Part shown: in pieces, positions 5,203 through 12,950 of the stretch | Position numbering within the stretch: position 1 is the first letter of the stretch | Layout of the letters: each line of letters begins with the position of its first letter | Assembly: GCA_964556665.1 (NCBI GenBank) | Contig: CAZKXU010000096.1 | Span: 1-12,959, forward strand | Length of the DNA stretch: 12,959 nucleotides | Source of the DNA: CAZKXU01 sp964556665 | GTDB taxonomy: Bacteria > Bdellovibrionota_C > UBA2361 > CAZKXU01 | Direction: 5' to 3' | Translations under genes and position numbers: made by a program | The notes under the pieces: generated by a model | What the model was told of the DNA's origin: nothing | What the model saw: only the letters and a program-made list of their open reading frames with translations | The model's database searches: none

Positions 5203-6663
5203 ATGTTTCGATTAAATGACATGGCAGCGCAGATAGGATTTGCAGCTATCGGTAATGACCCGATCGTAACCTCGCTAGCTTGCTCAACGCAGAAGCTCTT
5301 GCCTGGTGCACTGTTTGTGGCGATCTCCGGCACTAAGACCGACGGGCATTATTTTTTAGATGAAGCTTTCAAAAAGGGGGCAGTCGCGGCAGTTGTCACT
5401 GATGCTACTAAGCTAGGTAATTATCCTGGAATTGTGGTCAAGGATAGCCGCGCCGCTTTAAGTAAACTCGCAAAGCTTTTCTACAAAGATCCAACAGCGG
5501 CTTCAAAGGTCATAGGCATCACAGGAACAAATGGAAAGACAACTGTAAACTGGCTTCTCTATCATGCACTTAATAAACTTAATTTAAACTGTATAAGGAT
5601 CGGAACGCTGGGTATTGCAGCTTCAGGTCTATTAGATCAGGCAGCTACACTGACTACCCCTGATACGATTAGCTTGAATCATTATCTGAGCACAGCAGTC
5701 ATGAATGGTTTTAAGTCTGCAGTTATCGAGACCTCTTCGCATGCGTTAGATCAAAAAAGAGTGGAAGATTTTCAGTTTGATGTGGGGGTCTTTACCAATC
5801 TTACGCGTGACCATCTTGATTATCACACAGATGAAGAGGATTATTTTAAGGCTAAATTTAGGCTTTTTGAGATCTTGGCGGAGAGTTTAAAGGAAACAAA
5901 GTCAGCGGTAGTAAATGCCGATGATCAATACGGGATTCTAATTAGAAATGAACTTCAGCGACTAGGACTGCGAGATCTCTCCTTTGGATGGGCAAATGGC
6001 GTGATTCGTATCTCGGATTTTCAGCAGAATCTGTCAGGATCGCAATTTAAACTATACTGGGAGGGGAAGGAGCAGATACTCAGTTCAACTCTGATCGGAA
6101 GGCATAATGCAGAGAACTTAACTGCCGCCTTTGCCTCATTATTAGCCTTGAATTTTGCTCCTGCTGATATTGCAAAGGTGTTGCAAAAGTCACCACAGGT
6201 ACCGGGACGACTTGAACGTGTTGGAGCTGGTACGCAGTTTGGTGTGTATGTTGATTACGCCCATACTCCTGATGCTTTGGCTAATGTACTTAGAACCTTG
6301 CGACCGCTCTGCAAAGGGAGACTAATTGTTCTCTTTGGATGCGGAGGGGATAGGGATAAGGGAAAGCGACCTATTATGGCTAATGTGGCAGCAGAGTTGG
6401 CAGATGATGTGGTTGTAACATCTGATAATCCGCGTACCGAGGATCCTGCCAGTATCATTACAGATATTCTAGCCTGTGGTATTAAGGCTCGTTTTACGGA
6501 TATTGATAGACGTAAGGCTATACTGGAAACCGTTCTTTTACTTAAGCCAGGAGATATTCTATTAGTGGCTGGTAAAGGGCATGAAAACTATCAGATAATA
6601 GGTGAAAATAAATCTTATTTCTCCGATCAGGAGGAGGTTCTTAGGGCGCTCGAACAGTGTTAA
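5203..6663 (+). CDS. murE: UDP-MurNAc-L-Ala-D-Glu:meso-diaminopimelate ligase MurE
   Basis: MurE is the cytoplasmic ATP-dependent ligase that adds the third amino acid of the peptidoglycan stem peptide. The 486-residue protein has the three Mur ligase domains: an N-terminal UDP-binding part with LLPGALFVAISG (32-43), the central ATPase with the P-loop T107-G-T-N-G-K-T-T114, and a C-terminal domain. D408-N-P-R411 followed by TEDP is the signature of enzymes specific for meso-diaminopimelate rather than lysine. K218 in YFKAKF is the likely carbamylated lysine, by position. The start at ATG 5203 follows an in-frame stop at 5173 and has no Shine-Dalgarno; TATATT at 5190-5195 could give an almost leaderless transcript. 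It overlaps murF by 7 bases and heads the second half of the cluster. Confidence 0.97.
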   Translation: MFRLNDMAAQIGFAAIGNDPIVTSLACSTQKLLPGALFVAISGTKTDGHYFLDEAFKKGAVAAVVTDATKLGNYPGIVVKDSRAALSKLAKLFYKDPTAASKVIGITGTNGKTTVNWLLYHALNKLNLNCIRIGTLGIAASGLLDQAATLTTPDTISLNHYLSTAVMNGFKSAVIETSSHALDQKRVEDFQFDVGVFTNLTRDHLDYHTDEEDYFKAKFRLFEILAESLKETKSAVVNADDQYGILIRNELQRLGLRDLSFGWANGVIRISDFQQNLSGSQFKLYWEGKEQILSSTLIGRHNAENLTAAFASLLALNFAPADIAKVLQKSPQVPGRLERVGAGTQFGVYVDYAHTPDALANVLRTLRPLCKGRLIVLFGCGGDRDKGKRPIMANVAAELADDVVVTSDNPRTEDPASIITDILACGIKARFTDIDRRKAILETVLLLKPGDILLVAGKGHENYQIIGENKSYFSDQEEVLRALEQC

Positions 6664-8063
6664 CATTAAGCAAACAGGATATACTGAAGATTACAGGTGG
6701 CATCTCGCATGAGCCACACGGTCATGCGTGTCGAGGAGTTGAGTTCGATTCCCGTGAAATAAAGGGAGGTGAGCTGTTTGTTGCATTAAAAGGTGAGAAG
6801 ACTCATGGACATGCATTTCTGGCTACGGCTTATGATCGGGGCGCCGCATTGTTTCTAATAGAGGATAAAGAGATCTTCGAAAAATCTATCTTTAAGGATC
6901 GACTCATCCTCGTAGATGACACACTTAAGGCTTTTTCTCAGCTCGCAGCCGCTTGGCGTCTACATCTAGGAACCCCTTTGATCGCTGTAACAGGATCAGT
7001 CGGCAAGACTACAGTAAAGGAGATGTTGGCAGCTCTCTTGGTAAGAACCGGTGCAGGGGCGTATTCGCAACGTTCCTTTAATAATCATGTAGGTGTGCCT
7101 TATACGCTTTGCAAACTCTCTCCTACACATAGTTGGGGTGTGATAGAGATGGGGATGAACCACGCAGGTGAAATAGAGGCGCTAAGTAAGATGGCGGCTC
7201 CTGATATAGCATTGATTACCCGCATTGCAGCTGCGCATATAGAGGCATTTGGAAGTATCGACAAAATTGCAGACGCTAAATTTGAAATTATAGCAGGACT
7301 AAAAAGTGATGGAGCTCTAGTACTTAATGCTGATGATGATGTGCTGCTTAACGCGTTAAAGCGGCATGCTCGGCCTGGGCAAGAGGTGATATATTTTGGC
7401 ACTGAAAAATCCGGTAAGAATGGGGTACTAGTAACTTTAATAGAGAACTTAGGTCTAGCCGGATTTAGAATTACTTTCAGCGATCGCGGAGAGAAATTAT
7501 CAGTGAGTTTACCTATTTTAGGGGAGCACAATGCCATCAACGCAGCGGCTGCGATAGCTGCGGCTAGAAGGTTAAAGCCTGAGATTACAGAGGCTCAGAT
7601 AGTATCCGCTTTTTTGAATTTTCGTCCGCCAGAAATGAGGCTTAATATTAAAGAGACACTTGATGGAAGGAAGGTTTTGGATGATTCATATAATGCCAAT
7701 CCGGTCTCAATGCAGGCATTTCTTGAAGTAGTACGCTCTCTTAAAAATTCAGGTCTAAGAGTTGGTCTAGTACTTGGAGGAATGTTAGAGTTGGGTAGTA
7801 GTAGCGCGCAGTATCATCTAGAGACAGGACAGTTCGCGGCGTCTGTAGTGCCTCAGTTTTTAGTTGCGGTTGGTGAGCAAGGGCAGGCATATTTAGATCC
7901 TGTGCGTGCAGCAGGAATTGATACAGTAGCTGCTCATGATGTTAAGGAGGCTCTGATTGCTGTTAATAGCCGTAGTTGGGATGTGCTGTGTGTGAAGGCT
8001 TCGCGCGGTATCGGACTTGATCGGTTGGTGGGTAAGTTAGTAGGCGACACTGATGAAGCCTAG
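6657..8063 (+). CDS. murF: UDP-MurNAc-tripeptide:D-Ala-D-Ala ligase MurF
   Basis: MurF completes the cytoplasmic precursor by adding the D-alanyl-D-alanine dipeptide, giving UDP-MurNAc-pentapeptide. The 468-residue product shows the MurF layout: N-terminal FDSREIKGGELFVAL (30-44), the P-loop T112-G-S-V-G-K-T-T119, ENH-type domain-joining motif LGEHNAINAAAA (288-299), and DDSYNANP (342-349), which is typical of MurF. It starts at a GTG that overlaps the murE stop (GTGTTAA, 7 bases), so translation is probably coupled to murE. No clear ribosome binding site of its own is seen. A 76-base gap separates its stop from mraY, the only notable gap in the murE-murG run. Confidence 0.97.
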   Translation: MLTLSKQDILKITGGISHEPHGHACRGVEFDSREIKGGELFVALKGEKTHGHAFLATAYDRGAALFLIEDKEIFEKSIFKDRLILVDDTLKAFSQLAAAWRLHLGTPLIAVTGSVGKTTVKEMLAALLVRTGAGAYSQRSFNNHVGVPYTLCKLSPTHSWGVIEMGMNHAGEIEALSKMAAPDIALITRIAAAHIEAFGSIDKIADAKFEIIAGLKSDGALVLNADDDVLLNALKRHARPGQEVIYFGTEKSGKNGVLVTLIENLGLAGFRITFSDRGEKLSVSLPILGEHNAINAAAAIAAARRLKPEITEAQIVSAFLNFRPPEMRLNIKETLDGRKVLDDSYNANPVSMQAFLEVVRSLKNSGLRVGLVLGGMLELGSSSAQYHLETGQFAASVVPQFLVAVGEQGQAYLDPVRAAGIDTVAAHDVKEALIAVNSRSWDVLCVKASRGIGLDRLVGKLVGDTDEA

Positions 8064-8092
8064 GGTACAGTTGCTTACTGAGGAGGCGAGCT

Positions 8093-8117
8093 GTTAGTGC
8101 TTTGCCAAATGAGTTTA
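8093..8117 (+). repeat. Short dispersed repeat copy D1
   Basis: This 25-base stretch in the murF-mraY gap matches 12910-12934, just after murG, at 21 of 25 positions; the core AGTGCTTYGCCAAATRAGTTT is shared. Similarity ends sharply after the GTTT. The 76-base gap that carries it also contains AGGAGG (8081-8086) and no apparent mraY ribosome binding site. The repeat could be read as codons (GTG at 8097), but the three differences between copies change amino acids, which favours a DNA or RNA element over coding sequence. Confidence 0.6.
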
Positions 8118-8180
8118 AAAAATTTATCGGTATTTTTGGATGCTATATCATTTCTTATATTCATTACATACAACTTATAG
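8097..8180 (+). CDS. Possible 27-codon leader ORF overlapping mraY start
   Basis: A GTG at 8097 lies 10 bases after AGGAGG (8081-8086), the strongest Shine-Dalgarno-like sequence in the window. The frame runs for 27 codons (MLCQMSLKNL..., with an in-frame ATG at 8109) and ends at a TAG at 8178-8180, overlapping the first 41 bases of mraY in another frame. mraY itself has no Shine-Dalgarno. Translation of this short frame could deliver ribosomes near the mraY ATG. The peptide resembles nothing I recognise, and it may be chance. Confidence 0.2.
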   Translation: MLCQMSLKNLSVFLDAISFLIFITYNL

Positions 8181-9216
8181 CTGGCTTAATGTGTTTCGTT
8201 ACATCACATTCCGAGCTATGTTGGCGTTTCTCTTTACCTTTGCCTTTGTGTTGATCGTGCAGCCCTGGTTTATTCAGAAATTAAAGGAGATAGGGCTCAA
8301 AGGACAGCCGATACGAGAGGATGGTCCGAAGGCGCATGGAGTAAAGCAGGGAACTCCCACAATGGGAGGAGCGGTTATTATCGTGGGTGTTATTGCCTCG
8401 GCGTTGTTATTCTGCGATCTCTCCAATTTTTATATATGGCTTACTTTGGCAGTTCTGGCTGGCTATGCAGCGTTGGGATTTACAGATGATTGGAGGAAGA
8501 TTACCAAACAGAGCAGTAAGGGTATAAGTGGACGCACGAAACTACTTTGGCAGGGTGGTATTGCGGCAGTAGCAGCGCTAGTGCTGCTCATTATCGGATT
8601 TCCAACTGAATTAACTTTTCCCTTTTTAAAAGATCTTACCTTTGATTTAGGGCTGCTTTTTATTCCTTTTGTAATACTGGTAGTGGTTGGCACCTCTAAT
8701 GCCGTTAATTTGACCGATGGGCTGGATGGTCTTGCTATCGGGCCAGTCATGACAGTAGCAGCTACATATGCTTTATTTGCTTACCTGGTAGGGCACGTAA
8801 GAATATCGGAATACCTGCAACTCACACCAATAGTTGGGGCGGGCGAACTTAGCATTGTGCTCTCCTCGGTGGTGGCTGCAGGGCTTGGTTTTCTTTGGTA
8901 CAATACCTTCCCAGCAAGTGTCTTTATGGGAGATATCGGTTCTTTAGCATTAGGGGCGGTGCTGGGGCTGGTAGCTGTATTGGTAAAGCAGGAGATCTTA
9001 ATGGTAGTGGCAGGGGGAGTCTTTGTTGTGGAGGCGCTCTCTGTTATGATACAGGTCTATTCGTTCAAGATAACTGGGAAGCGGGTGTTTAAGATGGCAC
9101 CGATACACCATCATTTTGAATTAAAAGGATGGGCTGAGCCGAAGATTATTGTTCGATTCTGGATCGTATCGGTAGTGCTGGCTTTAGTGTCGTTGACTAC
9201 GTTGAAATTGCGGTAG
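8140..9216 (+). CDS. mraY: Phospho-MurNAc-pentapeptide transferase MraY
   Basis: MraY is the inner-membrane enzyme that moves phospho-MurNAc-pentapeptide from UDP to undecaprenyl phosphate, forming lipid I. The 358-residue protein has about ten hydrophobic helices and the family signatures: GTPTMGG (71-77), T115-D-D-W118 with the first aspartate pair, NAVNLTDGLDGL (187-198), FMGDIGSLALG (262-272, catalytic D265) and PIHHHFELKGW (321-331). The N-terminus (ML...LNVFRYITFRA) lines up with known MraY starts, which fixes ATG 8140; an in-frame stop lies at 8116. No Shine-Dalgarno is present directly upstream. murD follows after 4 bases. Confidence 0.98.
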   Translation: MLYHFLYSLHTTYSWLNVFRYITFRAMLAFLFTFAFVLIVQPWFIQKLKEIGLKGQPIREDGPKAHGVKQGTPTMGGAVIIVGVIASALLFCDLSNFYIWLTLAVLAGYAALGFTDDWRKITKQSSKGISGRTKLLWQGGIAAVAALVLLIIGFPTELTFPFLKDLTFDLGLLFIPFVILVVVGTSNAVNLTDGLDGLAIGPVMTVAATYALFAYLVGHVRISEYLQLTPIVGAGELSIVLSSVVAAGLGFLWYNTFPASVFMGDIGSLALGAVLGLVAVLVKQEILMVVAGGVFVVEALSVMIQVYSFKITGKRVFKMAPIHHHFELKGWAEPKIIVRFWIVSVVLALVSLTTLKLR

Positions 9217-9220
9217 AGAG

Positions 9221-10687
9221 ATGAAGATTAGAAGTTTACTTAAAGAGATTCATCATTCAAAAGATAATGTCATTGTTATTGGATTAGGACTTAGTGGGAT
9301 AGAGAGTGCACGTTTACTTAGTCGCTCCGGTATTAAGGTTATTGCAGTCGATGAGAAATCCGAGTCGGAATACAGACTAAGTCAGAAATTTTCTAGAATT
9401 CTTGATGAGCTAACAGCTCTTGGAGTGGTAGCCCATTTTCAGATAAGCGGTGAGCTAGTTCTACCGCTATTGGAGCGGGTAAAGCTTGCTGTATTAAGCC
9501 CCGGGGTCTCTCTTGAGAACCCTATAGTTTCTGTTCTTAAACGTGAAAATATACAATTAATAAGTGAACTAGAATTAGGCATAGAGCTGCTTGGATCGGA
9601 TGTAATTGTCGTCACAGGCAGCAATGGAAAAAGTACCACAGTTAGCCTGATTGCAGATATGCTTCAGGCTGCTAAGGTGAATTCCCATTTAGTAGGCAAT
9701 GTAGGTATCCCGGTGGTCAGTAAACTTGACCCTAGCACACTCTTTATAGAAAAAGCTGCTGCGCCGCTTCTCGTAGTTGAGGCATCTAGTTATCAGATTG
9801 AGAGCTGCACAACGCTTAAGCCCAGGATCTCCGTTCTTTTAAATATCTCTGATAATCACCTGGAGCGACATGGCACCTTAGATCGGTATCTTGATATTAA
9901 ATACAGGATTTTTGCACAGCAAGGACGTGACGATTTCGCGATTATTAATCTAGATGATGCGATGGTTGCATCCCGGCAGAGTCGAATTAAGAGCAAAATA
10001 ATGGGAGTGAGTATGAGCCTTAGCCTTGAGGAGAGGGAGGGTGCACTGGTTCAGTATAATCCGCAGCGGGGTGTGGATGTCATTCAGATCCACATAGGTA
10101 AGAATTGGGAGGAGTATCCACTTCTCTCAACAAAACTTTTAGGAGCACATAATAGATTTAACCTTGCTGTCTCAATTTTGGCAGCACGTCTAATGCAGAT
10201 TGAACCCGGCTGCATTAGGGAGGTAATCCAAAAATTCACACCGCTTGAACATCGAATCGAATATGTCGCTGAACTTAATGGCGTTACGTTTTATAATGAT
10301 TCAAAATCAACCACTGTCGCAGCTTCTAAAGTTGCACTCTCGACCATATTGAGTACCTCTCCTGAAAGTAAGATTTTGTTCCTCATTGGTGGGCTTGCTA
10401 AGGCAGGTTCGTGGGAGCCGCTCCTAAAGTTAATCAGCGCCAACAAAGAAAGGATAAGGTCGTTAATAATATTTGGCCAGGATCGGTCATTGTTAGCAAG
10501 TCATGCGAAGGATGCAGCTCTGGAGTACGAGCTTTGTGAGTCGGTGCGAGCAGCTGTAGTGGCGGCAAAAACTTTAGCGCGAGCCACAGATGTTGTACTT
10601 TTCTCTCCTGGCTGCGCCAGTTTTGATGAATTTAATGATTTCGAAGAGCGTGGTTCTGTGTTTAAATTGATCGTAAATGAAAGGTGA
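9221..10687 (+). CDS. murD: UDP-MurNAc-L-Ala:D-glutamate ligase MurD
   Basis: MurD adds D-glutamate to UDP-MurNAc-L-alanine in the cytoplasm. The product has 488 residues, somewhat longer than the E. coli enzyme. It shows an N-terminal Rossmann-like start (VIVIGLGLSGIESARLL), LSPGVS (92-97), the P-loop T132-G-S-N-G-K-S-T-T140, VEASSYQIE (186-194), NISDNHLERHG (208-218), YNDSKSTT (358-365) and the C-terminal FSPGCASFDEFNDFEERG block (461-478), all diagnostic of MurD. The extra length appears spread through the N-terminal domain and the middle rather than in one added domain. ATG 9221 follows the mraY stop directly, with GGTAGAGAG before it. It overlaps ftsW by 11 bases. Confidence 0.97.
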   Translation: MKIRSLLKEIHHSKDNVIVIGLGLSGIESARLLSRSGIKVIAVDEKSESEYRLSQKFSRILDELTALGVVAHFQISGELVLPLLERVKLAVLSPGVSLENPIVSVLKRENIQLISELELGIELLGSDVIVVTGSNGKSTTVSLIADMLQAAKVNSHLVGNVGIPVVSKLDPSTLFIEKAAAPLLVVEASSYQIESCTTLKPRISVLLNISDNHLERHGTLDRYLDIKYRIFAQQGRDDFAIINLDDAMVASRQSRIKSKIMGVSMSLSLEEREGALVQYNPQRGVDVIQIHIGKNWEEYPLLSTKLLGAHNRFNLAVSILAARLMQIEPGCIREVIQKFTPLEHRIEYVAELNGVTFYNDSKSTTVAASKVALSTILSTSPESKILFLIGGLAKAGSWEPLLKLISANKERIRSLIIFGQDRSLLASHAKDAALEYELCESVRAAVVAAKTLARATDVVLFSPGCASFDEFNDFEERGSVFKLIVNER

Positions 10688-11801
10688 TGAGTTTAAAGCC
10701 CCATTAGTAGCTGATAGATTGTTGCTTTTTACGACCTTGGCCTTAGTCGCTTTCAGTGTAATTATCATTTACTCTACTACCGGAATCCTCTCGCAGGAGA
10801 AGTTTGGAGATACCCTTTTCTTTGTAAAGCGGCAGTTGCTGGCAGCCGCTCTGGGGATAGCACTTCTTTTGATCATTAGTCGGGTTGATCTTGAATGGCT
10901 AAAAAAAATCTCTCCATTGTGCCTACTTCTTTCATTGTTTTTACTTCTTCTGACTTTAATCCCTGGTGTGGGTTCAGTGGGTGGAGGAGCTAGTCGATGG
11001 ATTCATCTTGGCCCACTTCGATTTCAGCCTGGAGAGCTAGTCAAAGTAATGATGGTAGTATTTATGTCCGGTTTTTTTGCACGTCATGAGGACGATCTGG
11101 AGCGAATTGGATTCGGAGTTGTTAAGCCCTTGATGTTGGTAGGGACAATTGCAGCGCTGTTTCTTTTGCAGCCTGATTTTGGATCAGCTTCTATAGTGGT
11201 TATGGTAACGCTAGCGATGATGTTAGTGAGCGGGACTAGGATTAGGTATTTTATAGCAGCTGGAGTAGGAATCGCGTTTCTTGGAGGCTTGTTAATTCTA
11301 AACTCTCCATACCGTCTAGCGCGAGTATTAAATTTCCTGACTCCATGGAAGGATGCATCAGGCAAGGGCTATCAACTAGTTCAATCATTGATTGCAGTAG
11401 GTAGTGGAGAGATTAACGGTGTAGGTCTCGGTGCTGGACAGCAAAAGTTGTTCTATTTGCCAGCTGCTCATACAGACTTTATATTCTCAGTCATAGCAGA
11501 GGAGCTTGGGTTTATAGGATGTTTGGCTGTTATCTCTGCGTTCCTCATTATTTTGTGGCGAGGCATGGCTCTTTCAAAGCGAGTTGTCGCAGATACATTC
11601 TCATTATCTTTAAGTGTTGGGCTTACCTTGCTAATAGTGTTGCCAGCCTTTTTAAATATGGGTGTTGTAATAGGATTGCTGCCTACAAAGGGGATGGTAT
11701 TGCCGCTCGTAGGCTATGGAGGCTCTGCCTTGGTTTGTTCATTAATGACAGTCGGGTTATTATTAGCAGTTATAAGAAACTATCAGAGTAGGGTGCTGTG
11801 A
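10677..11801 (+). CDS. ftsW: Septal peptidoglycan glycosyltransferase FtsW (SEDS family)
   Basis: FtsW is the polytopic SEDS protein that polymerises lipid II into glycan strands at the septum, working with FtsI. The 374-residue product has about ten membrane helices and the family blocks GGGASRWIHLGPLRFQPGELVK (102-123), LQPDFGSA (164-171), where D167 is a conserved residue, FLTPWKDASGKGYQLVQS (220-237), AHTDFIFSVIAEELGF (264-279) and the C-terminal LLPTKGMVLPLVGYGGSAL (334-352). The last has GYGGS where many relatives have SYGGS. Position between murD and murG favours FtsW over RodA. The start overlaps the murD stop by 11 bases without its own Shine-Dalgarno, so translational coupling is likely. 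It overlaps murG by 4 bases (GTGA). Confidence 0.95.
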   Translation: MKGDEFKAPLVADRLLLFTTLALVAFSVIIIYSTTGILSQEKFGDTLFFVKRQLLAAALGIALLLIISRVDLEWLKKISPLCLLLSLFLLLLTLIPGVGSVGGGASRWIHLGPLRFQPGELVKVMMVVFMSGFFARHEDDLERIGFGVVKPLMLVGTIAALFLLQPDFGSASIVVMVTLAMMLVSGTRIRYFIAAGVGIAFLGGLLILNSPYRLARVLNFLTPWKDASGKGYQLVQSLIAVGSGEINGVGLGAGQQKLFYLPAAHTDFIFSVIAEELGFIGCLAVISAFLIILWRGMALSKRVVADTFSLSLSVGLTLLIVLPAFLNMGVVIGLLPTKGMVLPLVGYGGSALVCSLMTVGLLLAVIRNYQSRVL

Positions 11802-12853
11802 AGATTCTGATTGCAGCAAGTGGAAGTGGTGGTCATTTGATGCCTGCGATATTTATCGCCGAGGCTCTGAAAGAACTAGTTCCTACAGTAGAGATTCAGT
11901 TTGTCGGCAGCGGACGTCCATTAGAGGCTATGCTTATAGACGCGCGTGGATTTAGACGTCATGAGATTAGGTTGGGAGGGGTAAAAGGACGTGGTTTACG
12001 TGGAGTCTTTGATCTTCTATTGCTCTGGCCGCGTGCATTTTTTAAGGTATGGAGCTTAATAGGAGCTTATAAGCCTGATCGCTGTGTTGGAGTTGGTGGA
12101 TATGCCTCTGTTCTACCTGTTTTGATCGCCTTCTTAAAAGGGATACCTACCTGGATTCATGAAGCTGAAATAAAGCCCGGACTTGCAAACTTTTTTCTCT
12201 CTCTCTTTGCAACTAAGGTTTCCTTGGCTAATAAAGAAGCAGTAATGCCGCGACGGAGCAATAATGTTTTTACAGGACACCCGGTAAGAAAAGAGCTATT
12301 AAATGCGCGCCGAGAGGCCGTGCTTACGGAGCCCAGAAAGATTTTGGTGTTAGGCGGCTCGCAAGGAGCAGAGGCGATAGATCGAGCATTTGTGGATTTA
12401 GCACCTTGGCTCAAGGAATTAAAGCTTGAACTCTGGCATCAGTGTAGATCTGATAATATGGAAAAACTGAAGCTGAGTTACGCGAAAGTTGATTATGCTG
12501 TGCGAGTTGATTCTTTCATCGATGATATGGTTTCTGCTTTTAACTGGAGTGATGTAATAGTAAGCCGTGCCGGTGCAGGAGCTGTAGCTGAGATCTCAGT
12601 TGTCAATCGTCCGACAATATTTGTTCCTTATCCACATGCCCAGGCTAACCACCAGGAGACAAATGCTCTTATTTTAGTAAATGTTGGCAAGGCGATCATG
12701 ATCAAAGAAGGTGATGATTTTGGTGAGCGTCTAAAGGCAGGATTAAGTAAGATACTTTCAAATGCCCTTTATCATGAAATGATCGAGACCCCCTATGAAC
12801 CGCCTAATATAGGAGCAGCTATGCGCATAGCTAGCGGAGTGCTAGGTTTATAA
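11798..12853 (+). CDS. murG: Lipid II synthase MurG (UDP-GlcNAc transferase, GT28)
   Basis: MurG adds GlcNAc from UDP-GlcNAc to lipid I on the cytoplasmic membrane face, making lipid II. The 351-residue protein has the N-terminal lipid-I-binding loop SGSGGHLMPA (8-17), GVGGYASVLP (98-107), the G-loop GGSQGAEA (186-193) and the donor-site SRAGAGAVAE (256-265) followed by FVPYPHAQANHQETNA (275-290). Compared with E. coli MurG, the usual HEQN is HEAE (121-124), and the position after GGSQGA that is Asn in E. coli is Asp195; H121, E122, N131, R257 and E265 are kept. It starts at a GTG overlapping the ftsW stop, with GTAGGG just upstream. A gap of at least 106 bases follows instead of murC. Confidence 0.95.
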   Translation: MKILIAASGSGGHLMPAIFIAEALKELVPTVEIQFVGSGRPLEAMLIDARGFRRHEIRLGGVKGRGLRGVFDLLLLWPRAFFKVWSLIGAYKPDRCVGVGGYASVLPVLIAFLKGIPTWIHEAEIKPGLANFFLSLFATKVSLANKEAVMPRRSNNVFTGHPVRKELLNARREAVLTEPRKILVLGGSQGAEAIDRAFVDLAPWLKELKLELWHQCRSDNMEKLKLSYAKVDYAVRVDSFIDDMVSAFNWSDVIVSRAGAGAVAEISVVNRPTIFVPYPHAQANHQETNALILVNVGKAIMIKEGDDFGERLKAGLSKILSNALYHEMIETPYEPPNIGAAMRIASGVLGL

Positions 12854-12882
12854 CTGTCTGAAAAACTAAGCATGCCTATAAT
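12854..12882 (+). promoter_or_regulatory. Candidate promoter downstream of murG
   Basis: A perfect TATAAT (12877-12882) has a mediocre -35 candidate, CTGTCT (12854-12859), 17 bases upstream, immediately after the murG stop. The -10 box overlaps a 6-bp inverted repeat, ATAATT (12878-12883) and AATTAT (12890-12895), that could be a binding site. It points toward whatever gene follows the window and suggests that gene is not simply read through from murG. Confidence 0.4.
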
Positions 12883-12905
12883 TTTGGGTAATTATTTATG
12901 TTACA

Positions 12906-12950
12906 GTGCGCTAGTGCTTCGCCAAATAAGTTTTTTCACGTATAGCGCGC
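12906..12950 (+). repeat. Short dispersed repeat copy D2 inside a hairpin
   Basis: Bases 12910-12934 match repeat D1 (8093-8117) at 21 of 25 positions. Here the repeat lies within a potential stem-loop: GTGCGCTA (12906-12913) pairs with TAGCGCGC (12943-12950), 8 pairs including one G-T. The ATG at 12898 opens only 15 codons before a stop, so the region before the window edge is probably not coding in that frame. A GTG at 12914 stays open to the edge, but no known protein start is recognisable. Confidence 0.5.

Noticed and set aside
7100..7540. Long antisense open frame across murF (146 codons), and similar ones across ftsI (2349-2786) and ftsW (11084-11365)
   Set aside because: They lie fully inside well-supported genes and have serine-, proline- and isoleucine-rich compositions typical of antisense reading, with no ribosome binding site or known motif.
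8895..9092. 65-codon plus-strand frame inside mraY
   Set aside because: It is a frame-shifted reading of the conserved GDIGSLALG region of mraY; no independent support.
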